From positions 1-64,000 of the forward strand of contig NZ_NTHN02000028.1 of NCBI RefSeq assembly GCF_002300555.2: a stretch of DNA of 64,000 bases, written 5' to 3'. A model generated the notes under the pieces. It had not been told where the DNA came from and did not search any database. It saw nothing but the letters and a program-made list of their open reading frames with translations. Of the stretch, positions 43,715-53,420 are shown one piece after another (the first letter of the stretch is position 1; each line of letters starts with the position of its first letter). A program made the translations under genes and the position numbers. The DNA is from Alloyangia mangrovi. GTDB lineage: Bacteria > Pseudomonadota > Alphaproteobacteria > Rhodobacterales > Rhodobacteraceae.

Positions 43715-45025
43715 TTAGCGGCGCACGAGACGTTTCAGTCGTTTTTCCGCATCGACCATGGCCTCCTGAGGCTCCTTGCGACCATTCACGCCGGCCAGGA
43801 TTTCCTCGTAGAGCACGCGCTGCACCTCGACCGCGTTGCGAAGACGGTAAGGCGGGATCGAAATGGGTGTTGTGCCGCGAAGCTCGAAGTCCCGGAATGC
43901 CTGGAGCATGGGGATTTGCTCCACGATCTCGGGGTTCTCAATGTCGCGCTGCAGAGCGAGCGACGATTCACCCCCTTCGCGGAAGAGCTCATACGCACGC
44001 CCTTCGGCCATCCAGGCAAGGAAGCGATAGGCGTCCGCCTTGTTTTCAGATGCCGCGTTCACCATGATCGACCAGCCACCAACCATCTGCTGCTCGAACG
44101 CTTCAGTGGGCGCGACGGTGTAGCCAAAGCGGCCTTTCATGGGGCCATCCTCGATCCCGACGATCACGTCGGACCAAGTGATCATCATGGCGGCCTTGCC
44201 CTGCTGCATGAGCGAGGAGCCCTCCGCGTAATCGAGACCATCGACGCCACGCGGCGTGAACGGCAGCACTTCACGCAGACGTTCGATCGCGCGGGCCCCC
44301 TGCCCTTCGGAGTTGAAGATCAGGTTGCCTTCTTCGTCCATCACGCCGTCATTGTGGGGCTCGATCTTCGTCATTCCCATGAGGCGTGAGCCCCAGTCTC
44401 CGCTCATGTGAGCATCTTGACCGCCCAGCAGAAGCACGTTGCCGGCGACCTCGTCGCTGTGAAGCTTTTCGGCCGCGTCACGGTACTCATCCCAATTTGT
44501 CGGTACCTTGGTAATGCCAGCCTGCTCGAAGAGGTCCTTGCGATAGACGAAGACCGGTGTCGTCATGATCAGCGGCAGGCCCCAGCGTTTTCCCTGGAAT
44601 TCGGAATAGGTCAGCGACGCCGGCGCGAGGTTGGCCACGGAAATTTCGGGCAGATCGGGATTCTCGGCCTTGATGTCATCGAGGGCGACTGCCCACCCGT
44701 TTTCCATCGGCTGTCGGATCCACAGGTTGTCGATCGTGACGAGATCGAAAGTCGAGGAGCCTTGGCTCAGTTCAATGAGGAGCTTTTCGAAATGGGCCTC
44801 GTAGGGGTTGCTTTCGCCCGTCACCTTGGCGCCCTCGTAGGCCTCGGCCACCGAGGATGTGAGTGCTTCTGCCCATGCCGTGTTGCTATTGAGGATATTG
44901 AGCGTCGGCAGGGACTGTGCTGCAGCAAATCGCGCGCCGGGAACCGCCATCAAGGCGGAAGCCGCAGCCATGCTCTTCAGTACGCTCCGACGCGACCGCG
45001 AAATCATCTGTGGGTTTTTCATCAT
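43715..45025 (-). CDS. Extracellular solute-binding protein, Tat-exported (CUT1 importer)
   Basis: 436 residues with a twin-arginine leader: [17 protein letters not shown], then cleavage near FAAAQ. Family-1 fold with [39 protein letters not shown] and [15 protein letters not shown]. Tat export suggests folding, possibly with a partner, before secretion. The AGAGGAG SD precedes ATGATG. Two LacI boxes lie upstream, so this is the head of a six-gene operon with permeases, ATPase, ALDH and AspA-like lyase. Confidence 0.9.
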   Translation of the reverse strand: MMKNPQMISRSRRSVLKSMAAASALMAVPGARFAAAQSLPTLNILNSNTAWAEALTSSVAEAYEGAKVTGESNPYEAHFEKLLIELSQGSSTFDLVTIDNLWIRQPMENGWAVALDDIKAENPDLPEISVANLAPASLTYSEFQGKRWGLPLIMTTPVFVYRKDLFEQAGITKVPTNWDEYRDAAEKLHSDEVAGNVLLLGGQDAHMSGDWGSRLMGMTKIEPHNDGVMDEEGNLIFNSEGQGARAIERLREVLPFTPRGVDGLDYAEGSSLMQQGKAAMMITWSDVIVGIEDGPMKGRFGYTVAPTEAFEQQMVGGWSIMVNAASENKADAYRFLAWMAEGRAYELFREGGESSLALQRDIENPEIVEQIPMLQAFRDFELRGTTPISIPPYRLRNAVEVQRVLYEEILAGVNGRKEPQEAMVDAEKRLKRLVRR

Positions 45026-45366
45026 CTACTCCTCTGCTGGTCACCGGACCATTCTTCTGAGTCTCGGCCAGAAAACGTTTACCAGAAAACGTTTCAAAAG
45101 CGACTTTCGTCAAGTGCTTTTTTTTGGCCATGATGGGATAATCACATCCTGCAGGTGCGGCGAAGCGAGAAGAGAATGGGAAGATTATAGTATGTTTTTA
45201 GCATCTTATAGATGACACCAAGACATTCTCCAAAACTGCGCTCGAGCCCGACGAGACTGCAGAAAAATTGAGCTCTGGCCGTGAAAGGCAACGGAGTCTA
45301 TGGAAAGTTAACCAGGTCACCTGACCACAGCGGCGCCTTGGCGCCAGTCAATATGGACTTCGAAAC
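45026..45366. other. Divergent regulatory region between importer operon and LacI gene
   Basis: About 340 bases with no ORF. Holds the two LacI boxes near its left end and a T8 run near 45117. AT-rich around 45180-45220, consistent with promoters for both directions. Confidence 0.5.
45071..45096. promoter_or_regulatory. Tandem LacI-type boxes upstream of the CUT1 operon
   Basis: GAAAACGTTTAC at 45071-45082 and GAAAACGTTTCA at 45085-45096, spaced 14 bp. They lie 46-71 bases before the binding-protein start, where they would cover its promoter. Confidence 0.8.
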
Positions 45367-46410
45367 GTGCCCAAAGCAGCCGCCACAACACCCAAGACGC
45401 CTCGCTCCAAAGCCAACATTCATGACGTTGCCAAGGCGGCTGGCGTATCGATCGCGACCGTCTCTCGCGTTCTGAACAAGAACAAGACCGTGCGCTCCGA
45501 CATGCAGGAGCGGGTCATGGCGGCGGCAAGATCGCTCGGATACACCGCCAATTCCGTGGGCCAGGCCCTGAGAACTCAGAGAACGCATGTCATCGGCACG
45601 ATGCTGCCAAAGATCGACGATCCGATTTTTTCGATCATCGGCGCTGGCGTTCAGGAAACACTCCTCGCCCGTGGGTATGTCGGCTTCATGCAGACCATCG
45701 GTTTCGACAACCGAGACCTTTTCGATCATGCCATGTCGATGATCGAAAAGGGGGCAGAAGGTTTGATCGTGGTAGGACAGGTGCAGGACGAGCGCCTCCT
45801 AACCTACTGCCAAGAATTCAGTTTCCCGATCGTATCCGTATATTCCTATACGGAATCTGGCGCTCTTCCTTCTGTTGGGTTTGACAACTACGAGGCGGCG
45901 CGCCAACTGCTGGACATGCTGGCGCAGTTCGGCCACCGCAAGATCTGCATGATCGCCGGCACGACCGATGGGAATGACCGCCAGGCAAGGCGCGTCGATG
46001 CGTATAACGCATTCATGGCGGAACTCGGCGAAGAGCCGATCGTCGAGACCCTCGACATGACGCGAGACTATGCCACTGGCGCCTCTGCATTGCGGCGGAT
46101 CCTTTCCCGGCGGCCGGACGTGACCGCCGTGCTCTGCAACCGCGATGAGATTGCCTTCAGCGTCCTGGCGGAATGCCGGAGGCGGCGAATCCGGGTCCCC
46201 GAAGACCTTTCAGTCACCGGGTTCGACGACCTCGAGCACGCTGCTCTTTTCAATCCAAGCGTTACGACGGCGGCAGTGCCAGCAAGGAAGATGGCCGAAC
46301 ACGCGGCAGAGGCCATCATGAACCTTCTCGACAGCGGTTCGGCAATTGAATCAGCGCGTTACGAGACAGAAGTCATCCTCAGAGAGTCCACTTCTCGCCC
46401 CAAGGTATGA
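45367..46410 (+). CDS. LacI-family transcriptional regulator
   Basis: 347 residues from GTG. HTH at residues 17-60 (NIHDVAKAAGVSIATVSRVL, then GYTANSVGQALRTQRTHVIG as the hinge). Periplasmic-binding-like effector domain: DPIFSIIGAGVQETLLARGY, GAEGLIVVGQVQDERLL, VGFDNYEAARQLLDMLAQFG, TAVLCNRDEIAFSVLAECRR and VTGFDDLEHAALFNPSVTT. Sugar-sensing LacI proteins bind inverted sites centred on CG, as in the GAAAACGTTTAC boxes here. Divergent from the CUT1 operon and upstream of the racemase-family operon, it is the likely master regulator of the region. Confidence 0.92.
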   Translation: MPKAAATTPKTPRSKANIHDVAKAAGVSIATVSRVLNKNKTVRSDMQERVMAAARSLGYTANSVGQALRTQRTHVIGTMLPKIDDPIFSIIGAGVQETLLARGYVGFMQTIGFDNRDLFDHAMSMIEKGAEGLIVVGQVQDERLLTYCQEFSFPIVSVYSYTESGALPSVGFDNYEAARQLLDMLAQFGHRKICMIAGTTDGNDRQARRVDAYNAFMAELGEEPIVETLDMTRDYATGASALRRILSRRPDVTAVLCNRDEIAFSVLAECRRRRIRVPEDLSVTGFDDLEHAALFNPSVTTAAVPARKMAEHAAEAIMNLLDSGSAIESARYETEVILRESTSRPKV

Positions 46411-46462
46411 CTGTTTTCTAGGCAAATGAGGGCGCAAAAGGGCCACAGGCCAAACTGCGCGC

Positions 46463-46487
46463 TTGACAGGTATGAGAAAACGTTTAC
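46463..46487 (+). promoter_or_regulatory. Promoter element with LacI box before the proline-racemase-family gene
   Basis: TTGACA (46463-46468), a consensus -35, is followed by a LacI box GAAAACGTTTAC at 46476-46487. The box occupies the -10/spacer region, so binding would block RNA polymerase. The gene start is 33 bases further. Confidence 0.7.
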
Positions 46488-46519
46488 CCAATGATGTGGT
46501 CCACTGAGAGGAGCCCCAG

Positions 46520-47542
46520 ATGAATTTTTCGAGAATGGTCAATGTCGTCAGCGCCCACGCGGCGGGCGAGACCAACGACGTCATTACCGGCGGCGTGCTT
46601 TCCGTGCCCGGTCAGACCATGTTCGAGAAAATGCAGTGGCTGGAACGCGAAGGCGACGAATTGCGTCAATTCTTGCTGAACGACCCGCGCGGCGGCGTCA
46701 CGCTGTGCATGAACCTCATCCTCCCCTCGAACGATCCCAAAGCCGCCTTTGGCTACGTGATCATGGAATCCGATTTCTACGTGCCGATGTCCGGAACGAA
46801 TACGATCTGCACGGTGACCGTTGCTCTCGAGACCGGCATGGTCCCCATGCAGGAGCCCGTCACCGATCTGGTGATCGAGGCACCCGCGGGCCTGGTGCCG
46901 ATCCGCGCGGAATGCGAGCGCGGAAAAGTCACCTCGGTCAGCTTTGACAACGTGCCCTCTTTCGTCTTCTACCGCGATGCCGAGATCGACGTTCCCGACA
47001 TCGGGAAGCTCAAGGTCGATGTGGCCTATGGCGGGATGATCTACGTGATCGTCAACGCTGAGGACTGCGGGTTCTCGCTCGATCGCGAGGATGCCGCCGA
47101 CCTCGTTACGGTCGGCGAGAAGATCAAGGCCGCCGCGGCGGTCCAACTCCCCTGCGTTCACCCGGAAAACCCGGAAATTCACACCATCAACCAGACCCTA
47201 TTCGCTGGCCCGCTTCGCCGCGAGGATGGTGTCCTGCGCTCGAAGAATGCAGTTATTGTGTCCCCCGGGCGCATCGATCGTTCCCCCTGCGGCACCGGAA
47301 CTTCGGCCCGACTGGCGTTGCTGCACGCCAGGGGCGAAATCGCCGAGGGCGAGCTCTTTGTTCACGAGAGCATCATCGACACCGAATTCCAGGGAGTGGT
47401 GAGCGCCACGACCACCTGCGGTGGCCAGCCGGCCATCTCGCCGCGGATCAGTGGCCAGGCGTGGATCACCGGATTCCACCAACACGTCCTCGATCCGACC
47501 GACCCGTTCCCGACGGGCTATCGGCTTGGCGACACTTGGTGA
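46520..47542 (+). CDS. Proline racemase-family enzyme with Ser/Cys active site
   Basis: 340 residues. The two catalytic loops are recognisable: FYVPMSGTNTICTVT (first acid/base, Ser91 instead of the usual Cys) and GRIDRSPCGTGTSARLA (second acid/base, Cys257). Proline racemase and 4-hydroxyproline epimerase mostly have Cys/Cys, and trans-3-hydroxyproline dehydratases have Cys/Thr; Ser/Cys variants occur in the superfamily. The product is therefore an epimerised or dehydrated imino or amino acid, undetermined. First gene of a seven-gene operon directed by a LacI box. Confidence 0.82.
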   Translation: MNFSRMVNVVSAHAAGETNDVITGGVLSVPGQTMFEKMQWLEREGDELRQFLLNDPRGGVTLCMNLILPSNDPKAAFGYVIMESDFYVPMSGTNTICTVTVALETGMVPMQEPVTDLVIEAPAGLVPIRAECERGKVTSVSFDNVPSFVFYRDAEIDVPDIGKLKVDVAYGGMIYVIVNAEDCGFSLDREDAADLVTVGEKIKAAAAVQLPCVHPENPEIHTINQTLFAGPLRREDGVLRSKNAVIVSPGRIDRSPCGTGTSARLALLHARGEIAEGELFVHESIIDTEFQGVVSATTTCGGQPAISPRISGQAWITGFHQHVLDPTDPFPTGYRLGDTW

Positions 47543-47556
47543 GAAAGGAAAAGAGA

Positions 47557-49220
47557 ATGGCTAAGATCCTAAAAAAAACCGACCCGTTCGACCTACGACA
47601 ATATCGTTGTTGGTTCCGGCTCCGCAGGTGCTGTCGTCGCCCGCAGGCTTGCAGACGCCGGGCACAAGGTGCTGCTCATCGAAGCGGGCCCCAATGACGA
47701 TCACATCCATATCCGGATGCCCGCTGCCCTTGGCCTGCCCCTCGGCAACGACCGTTTCAACTGGCGTCTGGAGAGCGAGCCCGAGCCGCATCTGAACAAT
47801 CGCCGCATCCTTGAAGCGCGTGGCCGCGTTCTCGGCGGTTCTTCGTCAATCAACGGCATGAACTGGGTCCGCGGCAACCCGGCCGACTATGATCACTGGC
47901 GCCAGCTCGGCCTTGAGGGTTGGTCCTACGACGAGGTGCTGCCCTACTTCCGCCGCTCCGAGACCTTCGACAAGGGGGGGCAACAGCTACCGTGGCGGCG
48001 ACGGTCCGATGCAGATCGAGACCTGCGGAGCCAAGGGGCCGCTCTACGATGCATTCCTGAGCTCTGCCGAGCAATGGGGCATGGAGCGGGTGGCCGATCA
48101 CAATGCCTACCGTCAGGAAGGCGTCCATGTCACGCAGCGCAATGTCGGGCGCGGTCTGCGCTGGAGCACCGCGCGCGGCTATCTGCACGAGCTCCCGGAC
48201 CGCGAAGGCTTCGACATCTGCGTCCAGGCTCGCCTCCTCAAGATCGAATTCTCCGGCAAGCGCGCCGTGCGCGCGCGGATTGATTTCGCGGGCGAAGCAC
48301 GCGTCATCGGAATCGAACAGGAACTCGTGCTTTGCGCTGGCGCCATCCACAGCCCGCAACTGCTCAAGCTCTCCGGCATCGGAAACGCTGATGAGCTGCG
48401 CGAGCACGGTATCGACGTGGTGCAGCATCTGCCCGGTGTGGGCGAAGGTCTGAAAGATCACGTCGCGGCACCCGTCATGTACCGCGCGACCCAGAACGTC
48501 TCTGCTGCAAAAGAGCTCTCTACCTTTGGCAAGCTCAAGCTGGGCGCTCAGTGGGTCCTCGCGAAGAAGGGGCTCGGCGCCACCAACTTCTTCGAGGTCG
48601 GCGCGTTCATCCGTACCGATGACAGTGTCTCGATCCCGAACGTGCAGTTCGAGTTCGTGCCGATGCTTGGCGAGATGCAGCATGGGTCGGTCAAACTCGA
48701 AAATGGCTTCCAGTATTTCTTCAGCCTGATGCGGCCCCGCTCGGAGGGCAGGGTCTGGCTCCGCGATGCGGACCCCCGCTCCAATCCGAAATTCGTCTTC
48801 AACTACTTTGCTGACGAGAATGACCGGCGGGAGGCGATTGCCGCGATCCGCATCATCCGCGACGTGATTTCGCAAAATGCGTGGGATCCCTATCGCGGCG
48901 AAGAGGTGATGCCGGGCATTCAGCACCGCTCCGACGAAGAGATTTTCGCGTTCCTCCAGAAGGAAGCGGGCACGAACTACCACCCCTGCTGCACCTGTAG
49001 GATGGGCACCGGTGACATGGCCGTGACGGACGCGCAGGCGCGTGTCCACGGCATCGAGAACATGCGGGTCGTCGACGCATCGATCATGCCCGACATCGTT
49101 TCTGGCAACCTCAACGCGCCGGTCATCATGATGGGTGAGCGGGTGTCCGACATGATGCTGGGGCGCAGCCTGCCGCCCGCATCCGCAGACTATTACAAGA
49201 CAGAAGGAGCCGCAGCATGA
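47557..49220 (+). CDS. GMC oxidoreductase (choline dehydrogenase-like), two +1 frameshifts as read
   Basis: About 553 residues after removing one A from the A8 run at 47571-47578 (MAKILKK joins PTRSTYDNIVVG) and one G from the G7 run at 47984-47990 (TFDKGG joins NSYRGGDGPMQ). FAD motif VVGSGSAGAVVARRLADAG, first GMC signature RGRVLGGSSSINGMNWVRGN, second signature CAGAIHSPQLLKLSG, active-site HPCCTCRMG and SGNLNAPVIMMGER. Probably oxidises an alcohol group of the imported molecule. Overlaps the next gene's start by four bases. Confidence 0.88.
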
Positions 49221-49765
49221 GCATCAAGAAGAGTCCCGAGAGCTGGGCCCCCAACGCCGATCAGGATCTTGGTCCCGTGCTTATCCTCGAACCAGAGGAG
49301 GGAAAGAACTTCTGGCAGCCGCAACCGGCCAACGGGCATATCTCCGTTCGCATTTCCCCTGATTTCCTGGACGTGCAAACGCCGTTCTCGCTCGGCACGC
49401 AGACACTCCCCGCCGGCGGATACGTTCGCGAACACTCACACCCGGAGCATGACGAGGTGCTTCACTTCATCCGCGGTACCGGAAAGGCGGTGGTCGATGG
49501 GGAAGAACATGCAATCGTGCCCGGGAAAACGATTTTTGTTGGGCGGAACCGCCGCCACATGTTCGTCAACAGCTCGCAGGATGAGCTGCACTGGGTGTGG
49601 TTCATCCAACCGAACGGGCTTGAGCACTTCTTCGAGGAAATAGGCCGAGAGATGGTGGTGGGCGGAGAGGACCCGACCCCCTTCCCCCGACCGGAAAACG
49701 TTCTCGAGATCGAGGCGCGCACAGCGTTTGCCCCGCAACCTGCGGACCAGCGGAAGCCCGACTGA
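49217..49765 (+). CDS. Cupin-domain protein
   Basis: 182 residues with a single cupin barrel: first motif GGYVREHSHPEHDEVLHFIRG (HxH...E metal ligands) and second motif around GKTIFVGRNRRHMFVNSS (His). Such proteins are metal-dependent isomerases, dioxygenases or sugar-binding sensors. Translationally coupled to the GMC gene (ATGA), so it may act on its product. Subfamily not recognised. Confidence 0.78.
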   Translation: MSIKKSPESWAPNADQDLGPVLILEPEEGKNFWQPQPANGHISVRISPDFLDVQTPFSLGTQTLPAGGYVREHSHPEHDEVLHFIRGTGKAVVDGEEHAIVPGKTIFVGRNRRHMFVNSSQDELHWVWFIQPNGLEHFFEEIGREMVVGGEDPTPFPRPENVLEIEARTAFAPQPADQRKPD

Positions 49766-49766
49766 C

Positions 49767-50579
49767 ATGCCGTTTCATACTGCAGATGATGGAACCCGGA
49801 TTCATTTCCGCGACATCGGGGAGGGTCCCGCAGTGGTCCTCATACCCGGTCTTGGAGGGGATGGCGCGTTCTGGAACGGGGTCGTTTCCTTGCTGCAAGG
49901 GCGCTACCGGCTGATCGTGACTGACCATCGCGGCGCCGGGCAAAGCGATCGGCCCGACGGGCCCTACTCCATTCCCCGCATCGCCAAGGATGTTCTCGGG
50001 ATCCTTGATGATCTCGGGATCCATCGGGCAACCTTCGTCGGACACTCGACGGGCGGCATGATCGTGCAGACGATCGCCACCTCCTGCCCACGTCGCGCCT
50101 CCGCGATCATCCTGTCAGGCACCTGGGAACGCAGGGATCTGCGCTTTCGCAGGATGTTCCAGGCCCGCATCGCGCTGCTCGAGCATGCTGGTGCCGTGGA
50201 TTACCACCGGCTCACGCAGGCCCTCGGCTATGACAACGACTGGCTCGAAGCGCATGCCGAGGAGATGGCGCAGGAGTTGGACCGTGCCGAGGAACGCCTC
50301 GCCCCAAAGGCCGTACAACTCGCGCGCATGCAGATGCTCCTGGAGCATGATTGCCACGACAGGTTGCCCGAAATCGACTGCCCCACACTCGTGCTCGGCG
50401 CCGGCGACGACGCCCTAATCCCGCTCGTTCACGCCGAGAGGCTTGCAGCCTTGATCCCCAACGCGCGGCTCCGTGCGCTGTCGGGCGGGCACTTCTACCC
50501 GCGCGCCTATCCCGAGCAGTTCGCGACCCACGTCAGTTCATTCATAGAAGAGGCGCTTCCATGCACCACCCAAGCATAG
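49767..50579 (+). CDS. Alpha/beta-hydrolase (3-oxoadipate enol-lactonase/haloperoxidase-like)
   Basis: 270 residues. VVLIPGLGGDGAFWNGV oxyanion region, DHRGAGQSDRP strand, nucleophile elbow FVGHSTGGMI (Ser), acid in LVLGAGDDALIPL and late His in LSGGHFYPRAYPE. The overall pattern is that of enol-lactone hydrolases and related lactonases, which would fit opening of a lactone formed by the GMC enzyme. Two-base gap from the cupin gene; its end overlaps the aspartate dehydrogenase start by 19 bases. Confidence 0.82.
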   Translation: MPFHTADDGTRIHFRDIGEGPAVVLIPGLGGDGAFWNGVVSLLQGRYRLIVTDHRGAGQSDRPDGPYSIPRIAKDVLGILDDLGIHRATFVGHSTGGMIVQTIATSCPRRASAIILSGTWERRDLRFRRMFQARIALLEHAGAVDYHRLTQALGYDNDWLEAHAEEMAQELDRAEERLAPKAVQLARMQMLLEHDCHDRLPEIDCPTLVLGAGDDALIPLVHAERLAALIPNARLRALSGGHFYPRAYPEQFATHVSSFIEEALPCTTQA

Positions 50580-51355
50580 CCGCCATCGGCTTCGGCGCCA
50601 TGGCACGCAGCCTACAGAAATCTCTGGAGCAACATGGCGACGTCACCCTGAGCGCCTGCCTCGTGCCGGAAGCCTTTCGCGCGTCTGTCCCTGACACGAT
50701 CACGGCCTACACGAGCGTCGAGGATCTCATCGCGGCCAAACCCGATCTTGTCGTGGAATGTGCGACGCACGACGCTGTGCGCGAGAGCGTCCCTCCGATC
50801 CTTCGCGCGGGTATCGATGTCATCATCGTGTCGATCGGCGCTTTGGCCGACCGCGACCTGCGGGAAACCCTTCAGGACGCGGCTCATTCCGGAGGATCGC
50901 GGGTTTCGGTCGTATCGGGTGCCATCGGCGGCCTTGACGTGCTGAGAGCCGGCGCGCTGGCCGGGCTTGAAGAGGTGACATACGTCGGACGCAAGCCCCC
51001 GCGCGCCTGGGCCGGTACACCAGCCGAAACGCTTCTCAACCTGAGCGCTTTGACCGAGCCAACAGAATTCTACGAAGGTTCGGCAACCCAGGCCGCGCAC
51101 GACTACCCGAAGAACACCAATGTGACCGCCGCCGTGGCGCTCGCAGGCGTGGGCTTCGACGATACCCGCGTCAAGCTGATCGCCGACCCCACCGCTCAAA
51201 CGAACTCTCATGAGCTCGAGGCGCGTGGCGCGTTCGGACGGTTCCGGATCGTTCTTGAAAACAATGCTCTACCCGAAAACCCGAAGACCTCGTGGCTTGC
51301 AGCACTCAGTGTCGAGCAAGCAGTCCTTCGGCACTTCAACAGCATGGAGGTCTAA
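50561..51355 (+). CDS. L-aspartate dehydrogenase (NadX-like)
   Basis: 264 residues. Rossmann start IAAIGFGAMARSLQKSLEQH, conserved SVVSGAIGGLDVLRAGALAG, VGRKPPRAW, and the catalytic TNSHELEARGAFGRF with the family's active-site His. It oxidatively deaminates aspartate to iminosuccinate/oxaloacetate or works in reverse. Position in a LacI-associated catabolic operon, not a NAD biosynthesis cluster, argues for catabolic use, consistent with aspartate as an intermediate. SD AGAGG. Confidence 0.88.
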   Translation: MHHPSIAAIGFGAMARSLQKSLEQHGDVTLSACLVPEAFRASVPDTITAYTSVEDLIAAKPDLVVECATHDAVRESVPPILRAGIDVIIVSIGALADRDLRETLQDAAHSGGSRVSVVSGAIGGLDVLRAGALAGLEEVTYVGRKPPRAWAGTPAETLLNLSALTEPTEFYEGSATQAAHDYPKNTNVTAAVALAGVGFDDTRVKLIADPTAQTNSHELEARGAFGRFRIVLENNALPENPKTSWLAALSVEQAVLRHFNSMEV

Positions 51356-51358
51356 ATC

Positions 51359-52120
51359 ATGGACATGAATCTGGCCAACAAGGTCGCCATCATCACCGGT
51401 GCCGGTGCGGGCATCGGCGCCGCAACCGCGAAGCTCTTCGCGGCCGAAGGCGCTCAGGTCGTGGTCGCAGACTATGACGCAACAAACGCCAAAGACGTCG
51501 CCGACGAAATTGGAAATTCCGCCATCGCCATCGAGGTCGATGTTCGCGACAGCGCCTCGGTGAAGGCGATGATCGACGAGACCATCAGCGCCTTCGGTGG
51601 GATCGACATCCTCGTCAATAATGCCGGTCGCGGGTCGCTGGGAACCGTCGAGACCTGCGACGAGGATCAGTGGAACGACATCATGGCGGTGAACGTCAAT
51701 GGTGTTTACCTCTGCTCGAAGCACGCGGTTCCGGAAATGCGCAAGCGTGGCGGTGGTGTCATCGTCAACACCGCTTCGAACATCGCCATGGCCATGGCGA
51801 TCAAGGACCGCGCTGCATATGTCGCCGCGAAGGGTGCCACTGCATCCCTGACCCGCGCCATGGCGCTCGATTTCGCCGCCGACAATATCCGCGTGAACTC
51901 TGTCGCGCCCGGCGTGATCTGGTCAAACTACTACAACAAGATGCTTGGTGAAGTCGCGGATCCCGACGCCTTCAAGGCGGGACTTCGTGCCCGTGCGCCC
52001 TCCAATGCGTGGGGACAGCCCGAAGATATCGCCAATGCGATCATCTATCTCGCCTCCGACCGGTCTTCCTTCGCGGTGGGCACCATGCTGACGGTCGACG
52101 GCGGCGCATCGATCTGGTGA
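51359..52120 (+). CDS. Short-chain dehydrogenase/reductase
   Basis: 253 residues: NAD-binding TGAGAGIGAATAKLF, NNAGRGSLGT, catalytic Ser-Tyr-Lys in TASNIAMAMAIKDRAAYVAAK, and the closing ASDRSSFAVGTMLTVDGGAS. A classical SDR that oxidises or reduces a hydroxyl group of a small sugar-like substrate. Three bases after the aspartate dehydrogenase gene. Confidence 0.93.
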   Translation: MDMNLANKVAIITGAGAGIGAATAKLFAAEGAQVVVADYDATNAKDVADEIGNSAIAIEVDVRDSASVKAMIDETISAFGGIDILVNNAGRGSLGTVETCDEDQWNDIMAVNVNGVYLCSKHAVPEMRKRGGGVIVNTASNIAMAMAIKDRAAYVAAKGATASLTRAMALDFAADNIRVNSVAPGVIWSNYYNKMLGEVADPDAFKAGLRARAPSNAWGQPEDIANAIIYLASDRSSFAVGTMLTVDGGASIW

Positions 52121-52125
52121 GCCAC

Positions 52126-52443
52126 ATGATCCTCGAGGAACGAGACTACCGCCTGAAGCCGGGAAAGGCCCCGACCTTCCTCCAGATTTACGAGAAGTAC
52201 GGGCTGCCTGTGCAACGGCGTCACCTGGGAGAGCCATACGGCTTCTTTACCAGCGAGATTGGCGAACTCAATCATGTGGTCGCCATGTGGCGCTACAACG
52301 ATCTGAACGACCGCGCCGAGCGACGCGCCGCTATGTTGCTGGACCCGGATTGGCCCGGATACCTCTCGAAGATTGATGGGCTCATCGACGTGCAGAATAT
52401 CCGCATTCTCACCCCAGCGGGCTTCTTCTTCCCGGCCCGTTGA
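52126..52443 (+). CDS. NIPSNAP-family protein
   Basis: 105 residues of the ferredoxin-like NIPSNAP fold: ILEERDYRLKPGKAPTFLQI, GEPYGFFTSEIGELNHVVAM and MWRYNDLNDRAERRAAM. These small alpha/beta-barrel proteins are commonly found next to dehydrogenases and are of uncertain role. Start chosen at the ATG five bases after the SDR stop; a GTG overlapping that stop is possible. A Rho-independent terminator lies just after the gene. Confidence 0.82.
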   Translation: MILEERDYRLKPGKAPTFLQIYEKYGLPVQRRHLGEPYGFFTSEIGELNHVVAMWRYNDLNDRAERRAAMLLDPDWPGYLSKIDGLIDVQNIRILTPAGFFFPAR

Positions 52444-52448
52444 CCCCT

Positions 52449-52486
52449 GGGCTGGCCGGCTCCCTCAAATTCGGCCAGCCCCTTTT
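52449..52486 (+). terminator. Rho-independent terminator after the seven-gene operon
   Basis: Perfect 10-bp stem GGGCTGGCCG / CGGCCAGCCC with a 13-base loop, followed by CTTTT. It lies six bases after the NIPSNAP stop and would end the operon that starts with the racemase-family gene. Confidence 0.85.
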
Positions 52487-52493
52487 CCATGGA

Positions 52494-53420
52494 TTGGTCT
52501 TCAGCTTGGAGAACAAATTCAATAGGCACTCGAGGAGCGTCGGCAACCGATCGCGGCATGCATCGCACCGTGTGCCGATCGTTGGATTGATCTTGACCGG
52601 CCCACCGGAGCGCAGGATCGCCGACCCCGAATGGGGTGAGTTCCTCTGCGGTGCATCAGACGCATGTTTACATCTCGGGTTTCAGCTCCGGCTGGTCGGC
52701 GCCGCAGGAAAGGCCCCGGATCAGCTCAGCCTGCGGCTGCTGGAGCGCGACGCGTGCGACGGCTACATCCTTTTCGGGGGGACGACTTGTAACGCGCCGA
52801 CGCTCGAAGCCTGGCCTGAAGATTTCTCAACCCCGGTCGTGCTGTTTGGAGTCCCGCCAGGGAGGACTTCCAAACTACAGGCGCTCCTTGAGATTGATCA
52901 CGAAGCGGCATTGCGGCAGGCCTTCGACTATCTGGACGCGCTCGGCCATCACAGGTTGAGCGCATTCTTCTCGGGCAGAAGCGCTGAAGCATTCAGAGAT
53001 CATAGTCCCTCTGACCTTGACGTAGAGGTTCACGCCGATGTGCTGACGGAACGTCAGGCTTTTCGGCGCGCCATGGTGCTCTTGGAGACTAGCCCACCCC
53101 CGACCGCGTTTCTCACGAGTTCTCCAATTCTTGCCATCGGTATCCGCCGGGCACTCGAAGGCTGCGGCCTCACCTTGGGGCGTGACGTGTCCATCATCAC
53201 CTTCGACCCTTCAATCAGCATGCTTGGCGGCACCGATATGGCACCGGCTTTCACCTGCATTCGTTACTCCGCCCAGGAAGCCGGAAGCCGGAGCGTTGAA
53301 CTTTTTGCAGCCCTCTTGTCGAGCCGCCACGAAGACACGCTGTTCGACACGATGACCCCGAAACTCGTCATCGGACCAAGCACGGGCCCCCTACTCGGAA
53401 AGAAAAGTCATGAGCATTGA
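52494..53420 (+). CDS. LacI-like effector-domain protein lacking its DNA-binding domain
   Basis: About 308 residues from a TTG after the terminator; the start is uncertain. From RVPIVGLILTGPPERRIADP onwards it is a LacI/PBP1 effector domain (DGYILFGGTTCNAPTL, IDHEAALRQAFDYLDALGHH, AFLTSSPILAIGIRRALEGC, DVSIITFDPSISML). Only the hinge-like NRHSRSVG precedes it; the usual N-terminal HTH of 50-60 residues is absent in every frame examined. It may be a truncated regulator or an HTH-less sensor. Its end overlaps the HAD gene start by 11 bases. Confidence 0.6.
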   Translation: MVFSLENKFNRHSRSVGNRSRHASHRVPIVGLILTGPPERRIADPEWGEFLCGASDACLHLGFQLRLVGAAGKAPDQLSLRLLERDACDGYILFGGTTCNAPTLEAWPEDFSTPVVLFGVPPGRTSKLQALLEIDHEAALRQAFDYLDALGHHRLSAFFSGRSAEAFRDHSPSDLDVEVHADVLTERQAFRRAMVLLETSPPPTAFLTSSPILAIGIRRALEGCGLTLGRDVSIITFDPSISMLGGTDMAPAFTCIRYSAQEAGSRSVELFAALLSSRHEDTLFDTMTPKLVIGPSTGPLLGKKSHEH

